A DNA stretch of 64,000 nucleotides from Dryas octopetala. Taxonomy: Eukaryota; Streptophyta; Magnoliopsida; Rosales; Rosaceae. This document shows, piece after piece, positions 1 through 12,160 of this stretch. Each line of letters begins with the position of its first letter. Positions within the stretch are counted from its first letter, which is position 1. The DNA is taken from the NCBI GenBank assembly GCA_963921425.1, contig OY992839.1:18212910-18276909 (forward strand). The letters are read 5' to 3'. Both the position numbers and the translations under genes were made by a program. The notes beneath the pieces were generated by a model that was not told where the DNA came from, ran no database searches, and saw only the letters and a program-made list of their open reading frames with translations.

Positions 1-520
1 AACAGCCCTCTAAATCGAAAGTTTAAGAAAACCCGAATGGTTACAAAATCCAAAATTTTAACTTTTCACAATCACTCAACATAGACAGCCAATTCATAGG
101 AAAGTGGAAGCCCATACCTCAAGGAGAAAAACCCACTAAAAATCTTGAAGATTAGAGTGACGTCGGGCCCGAAATTTTGGAGGATAAGGCCGGCGGGTCT
201 GGGCTTTTTGGGCTGTTTCTGCGAGCCAAGAGGGGCTGCTTGGCGAAGGGAAAAGTTGGGGGTGACGGCAGACTTGAGGGGAGGTCGCCAGAGGTTGGCG
301 ATGGCAAGGAAATGGCCGGCGTTGATGGCCGGTGGCTGCGCACAGAGAAAGGGAAGAGAGAGAACACGGGGAGAGAGAATGAGGATGAGGAGAGAGAGTG
401 GGTGCACTCGGGGAAGGGTGGTCGGCGCCGGGGAAGGGCTTTCCGGTGGTCGGTTGTGGTGGCTGTGGTCGGTGGTGGTGGCTGTGGCACCTGGTGGTTT
501 CAGGCAGGGGGGCAAAGAGG

Positions 521-564
<44 letters not shown>

Positions 565-842
565 GCTGATTTAAATGGTGGTATTTGGGTTTTGAAATTA
601 CCCAATTGCCCCTTTCTAGAAAATTCTCCACATTTCCTACTAAAATTCTCAAATTGAACACCGTTTTTTGTCTACACGTTTGGAAACTCGAGTTCTAATT
701 AACCGTCTCGAACTTAAAGGCTACAAATTTGAATTAAAACACCCCTCTAAATGCTAGCATTCCCTTCCAAAAAATTTTAATAACGCCCACCCAAAAGATT
801 AATTTTTATTAAAGAAATAAGACTTGGGTTCGGGTCGTTACA
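1..842 (-). mobile_element. Partial LTR of a large-LTR Ty3/gypsy element, minus strand
   Basis: The segment ends at 842 with GGGTTCGGGTCGTTACA. This is the reverse complement of the TGTAACGACCC start seen in the LTR pair at 35710 and 39374. Read on the minus strand it also has the same layout as those LTRs: a short AT-rich start, a phrase like 'AAAACCCAAA', a CT microsatellite, then a GC-rich stretch. The other end lies outside the window, so a solo LTR cannot be told from the end of a full element. The long reading frames in the GC-rich part show no protein family and are not called as genes. Confidence 0.6.
524..561. repeat. (GA)n microsatellite
   Basis: About 19 GA units lie inside the LTR. 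The same position holds a CT/GA run in the related LTR at 48241-51278. Confidence 0.9.
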
Positions 843-2219
843 CAAAAGGTTTACATGAAGAAGCAGGTGAAATTTGAAGCTATTTTTACTGTTTTCTCCA
901 TCTTCATAATGCCACTTTTATTTCATTATTTTGTATTTAAGTGCCCTTCAGTGCGCATGTATTTGTAATCAGTGTAATAATCTAGATTTTATGAACTTTT
1001 CAAAGTTGCTTAAACATCCAAAATTTCGCAAAGTAAGTCTTTGAAGTTTGAACTTAATACAACACAGTCCATGTATGTATTATCGGAAAAATTCTTGTAG
1101 TTTGCCAACCATGAGCCTTACAATTTTTATTCTTTTTGTAAACATGTCAATGATGGAAAGAGTGTCCATCGACTGTTTCTGGATCTTTAGTTTTTAAAAT
1201 TATGTAAATTAGTTGTGGCAAACTTTGTATTGACCTGCTTCTATTTCTTTCAAAAATATTTCTGTACTTATTTTTATGTTCTTTGATCTTGCTGGGTTGA
1301 TACCATTCAGTTTCCAACCAAGAGTGCCAGCTTAGCAGAATGATTCTTAGCTTCATGTTGTGAGGTGAGTACAAGCTGATCAAACATTCTTTCTTTTCCT
1401 AGATGTGAATTATGCTTACTGTATCAAGTATCTTTGTGGACCCTTTCTCTCTCATGCGGTCGCACGCATGCACGCACGTTCACACCTACACAGACTAACT
1501 AATCAAATGAGTAAATTGTTTTGAGCCTTATATGCCATGGCTAAGAATTCAAAGCTTATTCACATCTGTCTTATATTTCAACACGTTTAGGAGTAGTTGG
1601 TGTTGATTGGTGAATAAGAATATGATCCGATTTAGATTTTATTGCCTCTTCGTTGATTGCTTTGGAATACAAACAATTTCGTATTAGGTAGAAGTGTCAC
1701 AAGCTATAATGTTTATCTCTTCCCCAAAGATGTTAGTCCTTTGGAGCAAAAAAAAAAAAAAAAAACACTGATTTATTTGGCCAAGAATAGTGAATAAATG
1801 ACCTCGTGTGCAGGGGTAAACGCTCTTAACCAAGTAAGCTACAAACCCTCGTGAATAATAATTAGTTAGTGATCACTTGTTCTGTTATGAATAGACATCA
1901 CTTTTTTTTAGCCAAGAATAGACATCACTTTAATTAGTCACAAAAAGTATTATAAATTTATAACCAAAACAATTTTTTTTTTTTTGTCAAACAATTGCGG
2001 GGATGGCGGCCGGTTCGAACACAAGACCTTTATGATAGAGTAAATGCTTTAAACCACTTGACCTACAAGCCCATGAGTGTGACTAAAACATCTAATTAAT
2101 TAGGATGTTTTCACTCAAACGAGACCAGAAGCCTTTTTGTGACTAGCTACATCTTTCAGTTAGTTAAGGTGGTACTGATATATCGTAAAGTCAATATTGT
2201 TCACCTCTTATATTTAAGT
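843..2219. other. Intergenic stretch, no gene
   Basis: AT-rich sequence with no convincing coding region. It holds a poly-A run near 1749-1766 and two tRNA-derived SINE traces, the better of which is listed separately. A weaker one lies at about 1803-1851 on the minus strand, where a phrase resembling a tRNA A box (GGTTAAGAGCG) is visible. Confidence 0.5.
1971..2074 (-). mobile_element. Probable tRNA-derived SINE remnant
   Basis: On the minus strand the segment reads GGGCTTGTAGGTCAAGTGG, then a spacer, then TGTTCGAACC, and ends in an A-rich tail (plus-strand T run 1973-1985). This is the A-box/B-box spacing of a tRNA-derived SINE head. There is no full cloverleaf, so it is not a tRNA gene. 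Confidence 0.45.
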
Positions 2220-2587
2220 AACGATAATTGGCTGGCTGTGCATTAGAACAAATAATTTAAAAAGACTGGGATGCTAATATTTAAATCAGTCACTTGACTA
2301 GACCAAGCTAGTAATTAAATATATGGTCTTTTTTCTTTAATATAAACGATAATTGGCTGGCTGTGCATTAGAACAAATAATTTAAAAAGACTGGGATGCC
2401 AATATTTAAATCAGTCACTTGACTAGACCAAGCTAGTAAATATATGGTCTTTTTTCTTTAATATAAACGATAATTGGCTGGCTGTGCGTTAGAACAAATA
2501 ATTTAAAAAGACTGGGATGCCAATATTTAAATCAATCACTTGACTAGACCAAGCTAGTAAATATATGGTCTTTTTTCTTTAATATAA
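2220..2587. repeat. Three-copy tandem repeat, units of about 121-125 bp
   Basis: The phrase AACGATAATTGGCTGGCTG begins units at 2220, 2345 and 2466. The copies are nearly identical: a few substitutions, and the first has about four extra bases near its end. They sit about 270 bp upstream of the NPF start codon, so they could affect its promoter, but no function is shown. Confidence 0.9.
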
Positions 2588-2770
2588 ATGTTGATGGATT
2601 GAAGGTTTGCTCATTTAAATTTTAGATGTCAATGTCCAAATTAATGATGTCGGCCACATGAGGCAAGTTGGCTTCTGATCATCGATTTTCTTATTGAAGA
2701 AGTTAATCGACTTCAATTTTTAAGGGTCCAGTAGTCAATGAATTTCTTGTATAATATTGTAGTTTTGTAC

Positions 2771-2779
2771 TATAAATTA
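2771..2779 (+). promoter_or_regulatory. Candidate TATA box of the NPF gene
   Basis: TATAAATTA lies 85 bp before the ATG at 2856. Transcription would start near 2800, leaving a short leader. This is a position and sequence match only. Confidence 0.4.
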
Positions 2780-3518
2780 AAGTTTCTTTAAACCAGAAAG
2801 GAGGAGATTAAAGGAAGTATTTGATTCCTCGGCTCTTGTTTTCTCTCAATCAGAAATGGCACATTCTATTCTCAAGATTGCTAGTAAGCTAATCTGCAAA
2901 CCCTTTCAATCACTACTTTTCAACTATATATGATTAACCCAATTTTATATCTCATAATATGAATTCATCATCATATCTTTTTTGTTTAGTTAATTATTTT
3001 CCTAATTATGCCCTTCAATGGTTTTAGTTCAAGGATGGCCGAGTTTACTCACCACATATGTCATGTCGATAATCACTACATACTTAACTGGTGTTTGGAA
3101 GCTCAACATCACACATGCAGCTACAATTGTCAATCTCTATTTGGCCACGGTGGGCTTAATGCCAGTCGCCATGAAATTATTCGTGGATGGTTTCATGATG
3201 AGTAACTATCGGATGTTGTGGCTCTCCAGATTTGCCTTTGTTGTTGTAAGTTTTCCCTGATCACAAATTAATATTGTTATTTATACATATATATATATTT
3301 ATATATGGTGAGCGAGTGATCATTTCTATATATACTAAATTAGTAGATTTATTGTAAAATTTTGTACTTAATTAGAAATGATTAATAACTACGAAAGTTA
3401 AATCTCATTTTGTTCTAAAATAAATTAGGTGGAAAGCTAAAAATGTTGTCTTTGATTGCAAAGCATACCACCTCCCAGTTCTGGATTCCTAGGTACTGTG
3501 GCAAGATGACCTTACCAC

Positions 3519-4337
<819 letters not shown>

Positions 4338-4845
4338 CCTTACCACGCCCCTTTTTCTCAAAGATTCTTTTACGAACTCAATTTATTGTTGATATTTTCC
4401 GACTTAATTATATGTTTTATCATCGCTCACTTATTTGTATTTGGTATTGTGTTTTGTTAATTAGCAAAGCAAAATTTTAGAACACTATAAATTAAGTAAG
4501 TTTTTTTGTCACAACAAAAAATTCTCGTCACTAAATGCAATTAGTTTGTAAATAATAGATATTTAATAGAACTTTAAAGCTCTCCTAACTTGATGGTAAA
4601 TATTGACTTGAATGTAAATATATGTTTTAAGCATTCATCTTAAAATGATTTTGGATTACAGGGTTCAGTTCTTTTAACAATGTCAACACCGCCGTTCCTT
4701 GCTGGGGTAGCAGGCAATTGCAGCGCATATAAGCCGGAGTGCATTGACCAAGTACAAAAGATTCTGCTTTACACATCATTACCTCTCATAGCTTTTGGAA
4801 TGTCTGGTCACGAAATCTCGTTGCCTACATTCATGGGCGACAATT

Positions 4846-5227
4846 TGCCGCCATCAGAATCTGGGAAGTTGCCGCCATCAGAAGAGTCTCAGCAGTTGAC
4901 GCAATTAGAATCTGGACACTTGCAGCCACCAAAATTTCAACAGTTGACGAAGTCAAAATCTGGACAGTTGCAGCTACTAGAATCTAGTCAGTTGCCACCA
5001 TCAGAATCTGATAACCAGTTTCCGCCATCAGAATCTGATAACCAGTTTCCACCATCAGTATCTGATAACCTGTTGCTGCCTTTAGAATCTGATACGCAGG
5101 TGCCGCCATCAGAAGAAACTGATACGCAGTTGCCGCCATCAGAAGAAACTGATACGCAGTTTTGGCCATCAGACTCTGAGAAGCAGTTGCCGCGATCAGA
5201 ATCTGATAAGCAGTTGCCACCTAAATC
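4846..5227 (+). repeat. Coding minisatellite: 11-residue repeats in the NPF exon
   Basis: About eleven units of roughly 33 bp encode variants of (L/F)PPSES-D-x-Q, for example QFPPSESDN and QLPPSEETDT. Units differ by point changes, but length changes stay in multiples of three, so the frame is kept. The array is acidic and serine/proline-rich and would form a disordered loop. Confidence 0.9.
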
Positions 5228-6242
5228 AGACGTTATTGAAGAGGACGACTCGTGCCTGTGTGATTGTGTCTTAGCATACTTGTTAATTCTTCTCCCTTCA
5301 AGTGCAACTATAGCGATTGGTTACATAAAGCCTTGGTCGGTGAAATTTGGGATTCCAGCCATATTTATCATCGTATGAACACTGATTTTCTTGAGCAGTA
5401 AAGGTTCATACAAACGTATTAGAGCACAGAGGATCCCTTTTACTTGGGAAGAAACCAAAACCATCCTCCGCATGATTCCCGTATGCATGTTCGTCATCGT
5501 AGTAGGCGCTGTATCTTCCATCGGAAACACTTACTTCATTGAACAAGCAACCGACATGAATCGCTATGTCGGAAAGTTATCAGTTCCTATTCTTGTCCTT
5601 CCATTTTTCCAGCAGTATGTGAAAACCATGTTTGATTCATCAAACGAATCGACTACTACAAAATCTCCGAAATCTGGAATTGCATGGTCAATGATACTTG
5701 CAGTTCTATGTTGTATCACGGCTGCAAAAGTGGAGGCTAGAAGGTTAGGCGTGGTTGAGAGCCATGGCTACCTGGACAAGCCTGAAGAAAGAATTCCCAT
5801 GACCATGTTTTGGTTGGTTCCGCAGTTTCTTCTCCTCGGTCTCGTTGAATATTATTCAACCAAGTGCATTGTTAGTTTATTCAATGATCGGCTGAACATT
5901 CGACCAAAGGACGAAGATATTATCGAACACTTCGGATCAATGATATACCAGACTTTTTTTGCTGGATTTCTTGGTGTGAATCATGCCGTGCATTATCATG
6001 ATGATGAGCCAGCAAAAGAACTCAAGCGTGAATACGTAGAATTGTTTGGGCAGGCTATTAGGGGAGTAGGAATTATTGGTGGTGTGTTGTTAGTTTATGC
6101 AGTGGATCTGATACAACCCACTTGGTTCCAAGACACGATCAACAGGAGTCGCTTGGATAATTACTATTGGACCTTGGCTGTATTGTCTGCAGCCAATCTG
6201 GTTTTGTATGTATTATTTTCTCTAATGTCATGTATACTTTAG

Positions 6243-6901
6243 CAAGAACAAAGGGATCGAGTTGAAACCAACCGGACCTTAGCCGCATTGACTGCTAGTA
6301 ATTTGGTGTTCAAACAGCTAATGCGGGGTAGAATTAAGATTGTTTTGATTTGTATGTAAAAATTATAATGTTCTAATGAATAAATCATTTGTAAGGTTAA
6401 GCTAGCCTCTTGGCAATTGGTACCACTTTTGACACTTTCAGTCAACTCGGTTTACTCAATCTGTACTGTTAAAATCTGTGTGGGTACATGGCTCAAATGG
6501 AAGTTGACTTCAGTTAAGAGAAGTTGACTTCCATTTTAATTACTCTATGATTAATATTATAATCAGCTAATCATTGATTAAGTCCTCTCTTATAGTCTTT
6601 GAAAATTTATTTGTCACTTAAAAGTGATCTGTATATAAATACTTAGAAGAGTGATTTAGACACAACATCAGCATTACTCAAATATATTTTATTTCATCTC
6701 TTTTTCTCACCTATTTTATTTCATTCGCTTTAATTAAATAGTTTTAAAAAAAAACATCGTCAAACGCGCTCAAAATTTTTGGGGAATTAAGGTTTCTTTG
6801 TGAAATTTTGAGAAACAATTTTTTTTTACATTTTTTATTCTGTGTATATATATATATATAATATAGATGCATAATCGAACAAGTATGCCCCTTTGTTTTG
6901 T

Positions 6902-6938
<37 letters not shown>

Positions 6939-8266
6939 ACCTTCCATTCCATGCCTGAATAAAGTGACCAAGGGTGGTGATAAGTCATATAGAATCAATG
7001 ATGAATTCATGGAAAAATCCTTTCATGATGCATTTTTTTTTTTTACAATTTTTTGGATAATAAAAGGATAAAATTGTATAAATCTTTTGTTGGTAGATTG
7101 GAGCCTAAACCACATGGGAGCAAACCATGGGCCTAACAACTCGACTAAACCCTCATTGGTACCACGCCTATTTAACTTATCTAATAAATATGAAGAAATT
7201 GTAGCCTCATGTGCTATTCACTTCTTCTTTTCCTTTGGGTTGGGATTTGGGCTTAAGGAGGAGTACGAGGGATATTGAAATTGAGGAGTGCTCTTTATTA
7301 AGTTTTATGGAAAATGTCAAATTGGTGCCTACTAGATTGGATTGAAGGAGATGGCTGCTGGAATCATCAGGCTTCTATTCTTGTAGTTGTCACTTCAGGT
7401 CTCAATGAGACAATAATGATGTTCCAGATTTTAATGCTGATTTGGAGATAGAGCTAAGGTTACCGAAGGTCAACTCATGTGAAATGCTTGGTAACTCACG
7501 CAAAGGTCAACCAACTAGTGTAAAAAGGATAGGGAGTCAACTAATCTGTTTAAAGATTTTGGGGTTAGCAGGGTAATTTCAAAGGAGTGTTTTTCTTTAA
7601 TGTGTGAGAGACACGTGATTTGGGCAATTGCTTGTATATGCCATGGTCTAGAAGAAGTGCATTATCGATTATAAATGGTAAACCATGTCATAAACCCAAC
7701 AGTACAAGCAATTTCAATTGAGACAATCACGTATGTGTCTTGTATAAATAGTTCAGCACATACCCAAAGAAAAGCCATTCTGACCTTCTGAAGAAACTAA
7801 TATGTTACCAGGGTGCAGGAAACCATGGACAAAAATCATTTCAGAAAACACTTCCAACAGTACTTTTGCTACCTATAATACAAACTAAACACAAGTAATT
7901 AGAGAAACATTATCTTAACTGCAATAGGACTTACCAATCAAGGTCTTTCAGCACATATACCATAGCAATTCCAGCAACTTAACAACCATCAGAATGCTCT
8001 TAATAAAATAACCATAATTGGATCTTTTCCAGCCCATTCAAAATTTAAACCCTGCATCCTCTGTTCCACCAATTAACCTCTGATACCACCCTCCTTTCAC
8101 TTGATTTAGCCAACAAATAATAAATCAGACTGCAAGTTCTAAGCTAATCAGTGCTACACTATGTCCATTTTGATACTGTTCTCAGAGAGGTGAGCCTTAT
8201 TAGAGCTATTTGTCCTATAACATATAGTCAATGACACTACACAAGTATACACATGTAAGACAATAG
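6243..8266. other. Intergenic stretch downstream of NPF
   Basis: A possible polyadenylation signal AATAAA lies at 6379-6384. Poly-A/T runs occur at 6817-6830 and 6908-6937, with a short TA run near 6846-6861. Short open frames show no family signal. I see no gene. Confidence 0.5.
6379..6384 (+). terminator. Candidate polyadenylation signal of NPF
   Basis: AATAAA lies 137 bp past the stop codon at 6240-6242 in AT-rich sequence. The assignment rests on motif and position only. Confidence 0.35.
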
Positions 8267-8437
8267 TGTTGAGAATAAGTCCTAATTAGTATAGGGTTTA
8301 CTTATTTACTAAGTTTCCTAGCCCATATGGGATGAGTAATTTGAACCCAATAAGGTTTATGTTTGTATTCTATAAATACCTCATATTGAGGAATCAATCA
8401 ATAAAAGAAAATAATTTCTCAATTCTAGTTTGTTACA
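8267..8437 (+). mobile_element. Short copia-type LTR
   Basis: A 171-bp segment starts TGTTGAGAATAAGTCC and ends TTTGTTACA, with a TATAAATA box at 8371-8378. It is followed directly by TAGTATTAGAGCT (from 8438), a degenerate form of the initiator tRNA-Met primer site TGGTATCAGAGC. A gag start follows, which makes this a 5' LTR. Confidence 0.75.
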
Positions 8438-8924
8438 TAGTATTAGAGCTCTAGGCTAGTTCCTAGGGCATCGTACGCTAAATTTGGGGAAAAACACTAA
8501 AACTTTTCCCTACCCACAAAATAAATCTAAATCGAGGTTTCTACCATGGTGGATGAGATTACTCCACCTGAAGGTGAAGATAAGAGAGGAACAAAGACGA
8601 TGGGGGAATCTTCTAACTCCAACCCTATATCATATGTTAGTGATAATTCTCCCTTGGCACCGGAAAAATTGAATGGCACCAATTATGCTGATTGGTTTAT
8701 CACCAGCCACTAGTGAAAAAATTGAAGGGAGAAGAAAGTGGGGCTACATCGATGGAGGAAAAGAAAAACTCGATGTCGCATCACTTGATCTAATACCAGA
8801 CTTGGAGAGAAGAAAACTCTCTAGTGAAGTCATGGTTGTTTGATTCTATGACTAAGGAGGTTCGAGTTATGATGCAACGCCTAGAGACCACAAAGGAAAT
8901 TGCTCACACCAAAAAACTGAATTT
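8438..8924 (+). pseudogene. Copia gag remnant
   Basis: After the primer site and a short leader, a frame from about 8546 encodes copia-type gag, including APEKLNGTNYADW, a variant of the conserved KLNGxNYxxW motif near the start of copia gag. The frame breaks near 8710; later pieces such as VKSWLFDSMTKEV fit the same protein in another frame. Nothing of protease or polymerase follows, because a different LTR-like block starts at 8925. Confidence 0.65.
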
Positions 8925-9521
8925 TGACATAACACTGTTCATATGGTCAAAAATGATATTTTTGTGTATACTGGTCCAAATTAAGTGAAACCAATTGGAA
9001 AAGTTTTGAAATCATGCCTATAAATTATTGTAATAATTTCAGATTTAAATTTCAAGCCAAGAGAATTTCGTACACAAAACTCTAACACTTTTTCATTGAA
9101 AATTCTCCAGAAAACTTGCAACATCTTAGATTAACTTGTAAAATCTACCATAAATCCATAACAAGTTGGACTTAGGTGTTTCTTGACTCAAAATAAAGGT
9201 TAGGATGTCTAGTTTCAAACCTTAAAATATCATGATTAAATTTCTTCTAGAATAGTACAGAATTCGAAAATAAGTAAGTATGGTCAGAAAATAGAAAAGT
9301 TTGAAAAACATAATTGTATAAACCTTTGGATTCTCAGAATGCCATTAACCCTAGCCAATTAACTTATACTTGATTTCCAAAATTCAAGCTCCTAATAAAC
9401 TTCAAAGAATAGGTCGAGTTTCTTACCAAAGCTTGTGTTGAAGAACAATGCAGGCTGCACTTTCCTCTTCTTCTTCATCCTTGGTTTTGGTTTTTCTTCT
9501 TGAGCCTCCTCCAAGTCTTGT

Positions 9522-9603
<82 letters not shown>

Positions 9604-10393
9604 TGGTTTTTGAATTAATGTGGGAAAAGTTTGTCAGAAAGAGGGTTGGTTTATAAAGACAAGGGATATGGTTGTTGGAGGCAAAACGAAGAGTCACTTC
9701 TTCAGTTTTCTGTTTTGGGGTGGGAAGGGTTTATGAGTTGGCTGTTAGATTTTTAGTTTCCCAAAAGAGCTTTAATTGGCAGGTCAATTCTTTAAGGTCT
9801 ATTTAGATGGATAATTAGCCTATTGGACTAGGCTTAACAGCCCATTAGCCAATCCAAGGCTTTTCCTTGCTTAACCCTTCTAATTAAAACCCATCATTTC
9901 ATTTTCTTTTCTCTCCAAAACCAAAACCAAAACCACACTCAATCCTCAGTCTAGGTCATGATTACCACCCTATGCCAAGGTCACCTTTCTTATTTCTTCA
10001 TGTATCCTAGGTGTCTAGTCCTAGTCACCAAGGCCGGTCAACATTAGGGTTTAGGAGGTCAAACCCGTAACCCTTTGGTAAGCCTAACAACTAACCATGC
10101 ATACACCATTATACACATGTCAAAAATATCTTCCCATTGTAAAAATAAGATGTTAATCCAAGTTAAAAAGATAAGTGCATGACCATATAAATAAGCAACT
10201 AGGGGAATCAAAATTGGTATAAGTGCATAAATTGATAAATAGGCAATTTATAAAATGAAATAACTTTTCATGAAATTAAACTTTGTGAATTAAATCCACA
10301 CTTGGAGTATCAAAATATAGGGATTAGAACTAAACTAGTTAATCAATTTAGTAGCACCCTTGAACTAAAACCAATAAAATTTGGAGTGCTACA
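8925..10393 (-). mobile_element. Possible solo LTR, minus strand
   Basis: On the minus strand the block starts TGTAGCACTCC and ends AGTGTTATGTCA, with the TG...CA edges of an LTR and a GA/CT-rich tract in the same relative place as in the other LTRs here. No matching 5-bp target duplication is visible at the edges (ATTTT against ACCAT), so the limits are uncertain. It truncates the copia gag stub. Confidence 0.35.
9522..9600. repeat. (CT)n microsatellite
   Basis: A long CT tract with one short interruption near 9572. The Arg/Glu-rich minus-strand reading frame over it is an artefact of the repeat. Confidence 0.9.
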
Positions 10394-12160
10394 ACCATTA
10401 TATAACATGACCTACCAATACTAATAGTAAACAGGTCAACTTGATTTTGAAACTGAAAATTAGATGAAGAAAATAATTAATTTTTTTCTATTATCGATCT
10501 TAACATGTATTGCATCAGTTCTTGAGTAAATATAGAATTATTTTTTCTGGTTTTGCTAGTATCAAAATCAAGTGATGACTTAAGGTGCATCTTAGAATAG
10601 TGCACCTTGCGATGATAATGTTATAATGTATAACATATAAGTGATGTGCTTGGTTTAGAATTAAAGGGATATTTATTTGAAGTTTTGTAACTCATAAATA
10701 TGTAGATCAACCCAAACACGACTCGATTAATAAATGAGTTGGTTTAATGTTTAGTTATTTGATACAATTAATTAAATAGACTGAGTTAATATTAACTATT
10801 ATTTGACGCAATTTATTAACACAAATTGCTGCCCTCACTATCAAATTTTTGAAGATTTGAAAATGCCTACTCTGTTACATCATAAGATTGATATTAAACT
10901 TATATTCAAAAAAGTTGTAAACTTTTTCCTTAAAGAAAAAAATCTATTTATACACACCATCTAAGCAGCTACGTTAATTCCTCGTTATTTCACTTTGGAT
11001 AAAAAAGGTTATGTGTAAACTTTATAGTACCATTTTTACTATAAATTTTGTAATTTTTCACATACATTGGGAGAAAAAAAATATATATATATTAAAATAG
11101 ACAGTGCGAGCATCAAAATAGTCTTTTTTAATACGTATACTTCACATATTTCATTGCGAAAAAAAAAAAAAAAAAAAAAAAAAAAAGGTCATGTGCCATG
11201 CAAAGGATCAATTTTCACATATTTTAAGTAACGCAATAAACCACAAATTGATACGAGTGGTAGTGCCATGTAAGTGTTAAAAACTAAACCACATGGTTAG
11301 TCATGCCAATGAGGTCAATCACATGGAGTGTATATCTTTACCCCATGATTTATGAGCATTTTTGGAAAATTGTATGCTAAATTTTGTAGCCTGCCTTTAT
11401 TTTTCAACAATTTCTAGTAGAATATTGATGAACCTTCTAATTTCAATTTTTGTTGCACTCCATATGTATCCATTAGTGCCGGTCTATCGATTCTGGCGAG
11501 GCTTAGTTAAGAATGCTGTCCATCAGTATACCAAAATTCAATAAATGTAAGTTCAAGATTCTTTAAATTAAAGTATAAACAAGTAGATAAAAATATTTCT
11601 AGAAAGGAATAGCAATACATTTTGCCTAGAAGAAAATAGCTTATGGCTTTAATGTTGCAATAATGTTCAGAAAAAGGGTGTAATACATATGTAACATATC
11701 AAGACCTGAAAACTTCCTACCTTAACAGCAATGCAGGAAAAATCATTACAACATTTTTGACAGAAAGACAGACTTGATGTTCGTTTATTCAAGACCTCCC
11801 AAGAACTGAAAACTCTTCTACTCAGCAACAAAGGTAATTATGAATGGATTTTACAATTTGGACTAACAATAAATTTCACAAGGATTTTTGTTCCCTCCCT
11901 TAATATGTTTACAAATCAAAATCGAATTGATTGTTGAAGCTGCAGCATGCACATTAGAGAACACCATCGGCACTGTGCACTTACTTGAGACTGATGAAAA
12001 ACATTAAATAAACCCTCTCCATGGCTTAAAGGCCGCACACTTCAAACCAAACAAGCTCATCCTTTTAGCACTTCGGTCTGTGCTTGTTCTTACATACTGA
12101 GCTCTCCATGCTTCCAACAATAAAAGCACAACGGATCCCAAAGTAAGATTAACCAACATT
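10394..12160. other. Intergenic stretch and 3' untranslated region of the MINDY gene
   Basis: AT-rich, with a poly-A run at 11160-11186 and no convincing gene. The last several hundred bases before 12160 should be the 3' untranslated region of the minus-strand gene that stops at 12161. Confidence 0.5.

Noticed and set aside
9392-9697. Minus-strand frame with Arg/Glu repeats
   Set aside because: It comes from the CT microsatellite in the LTR-like block.
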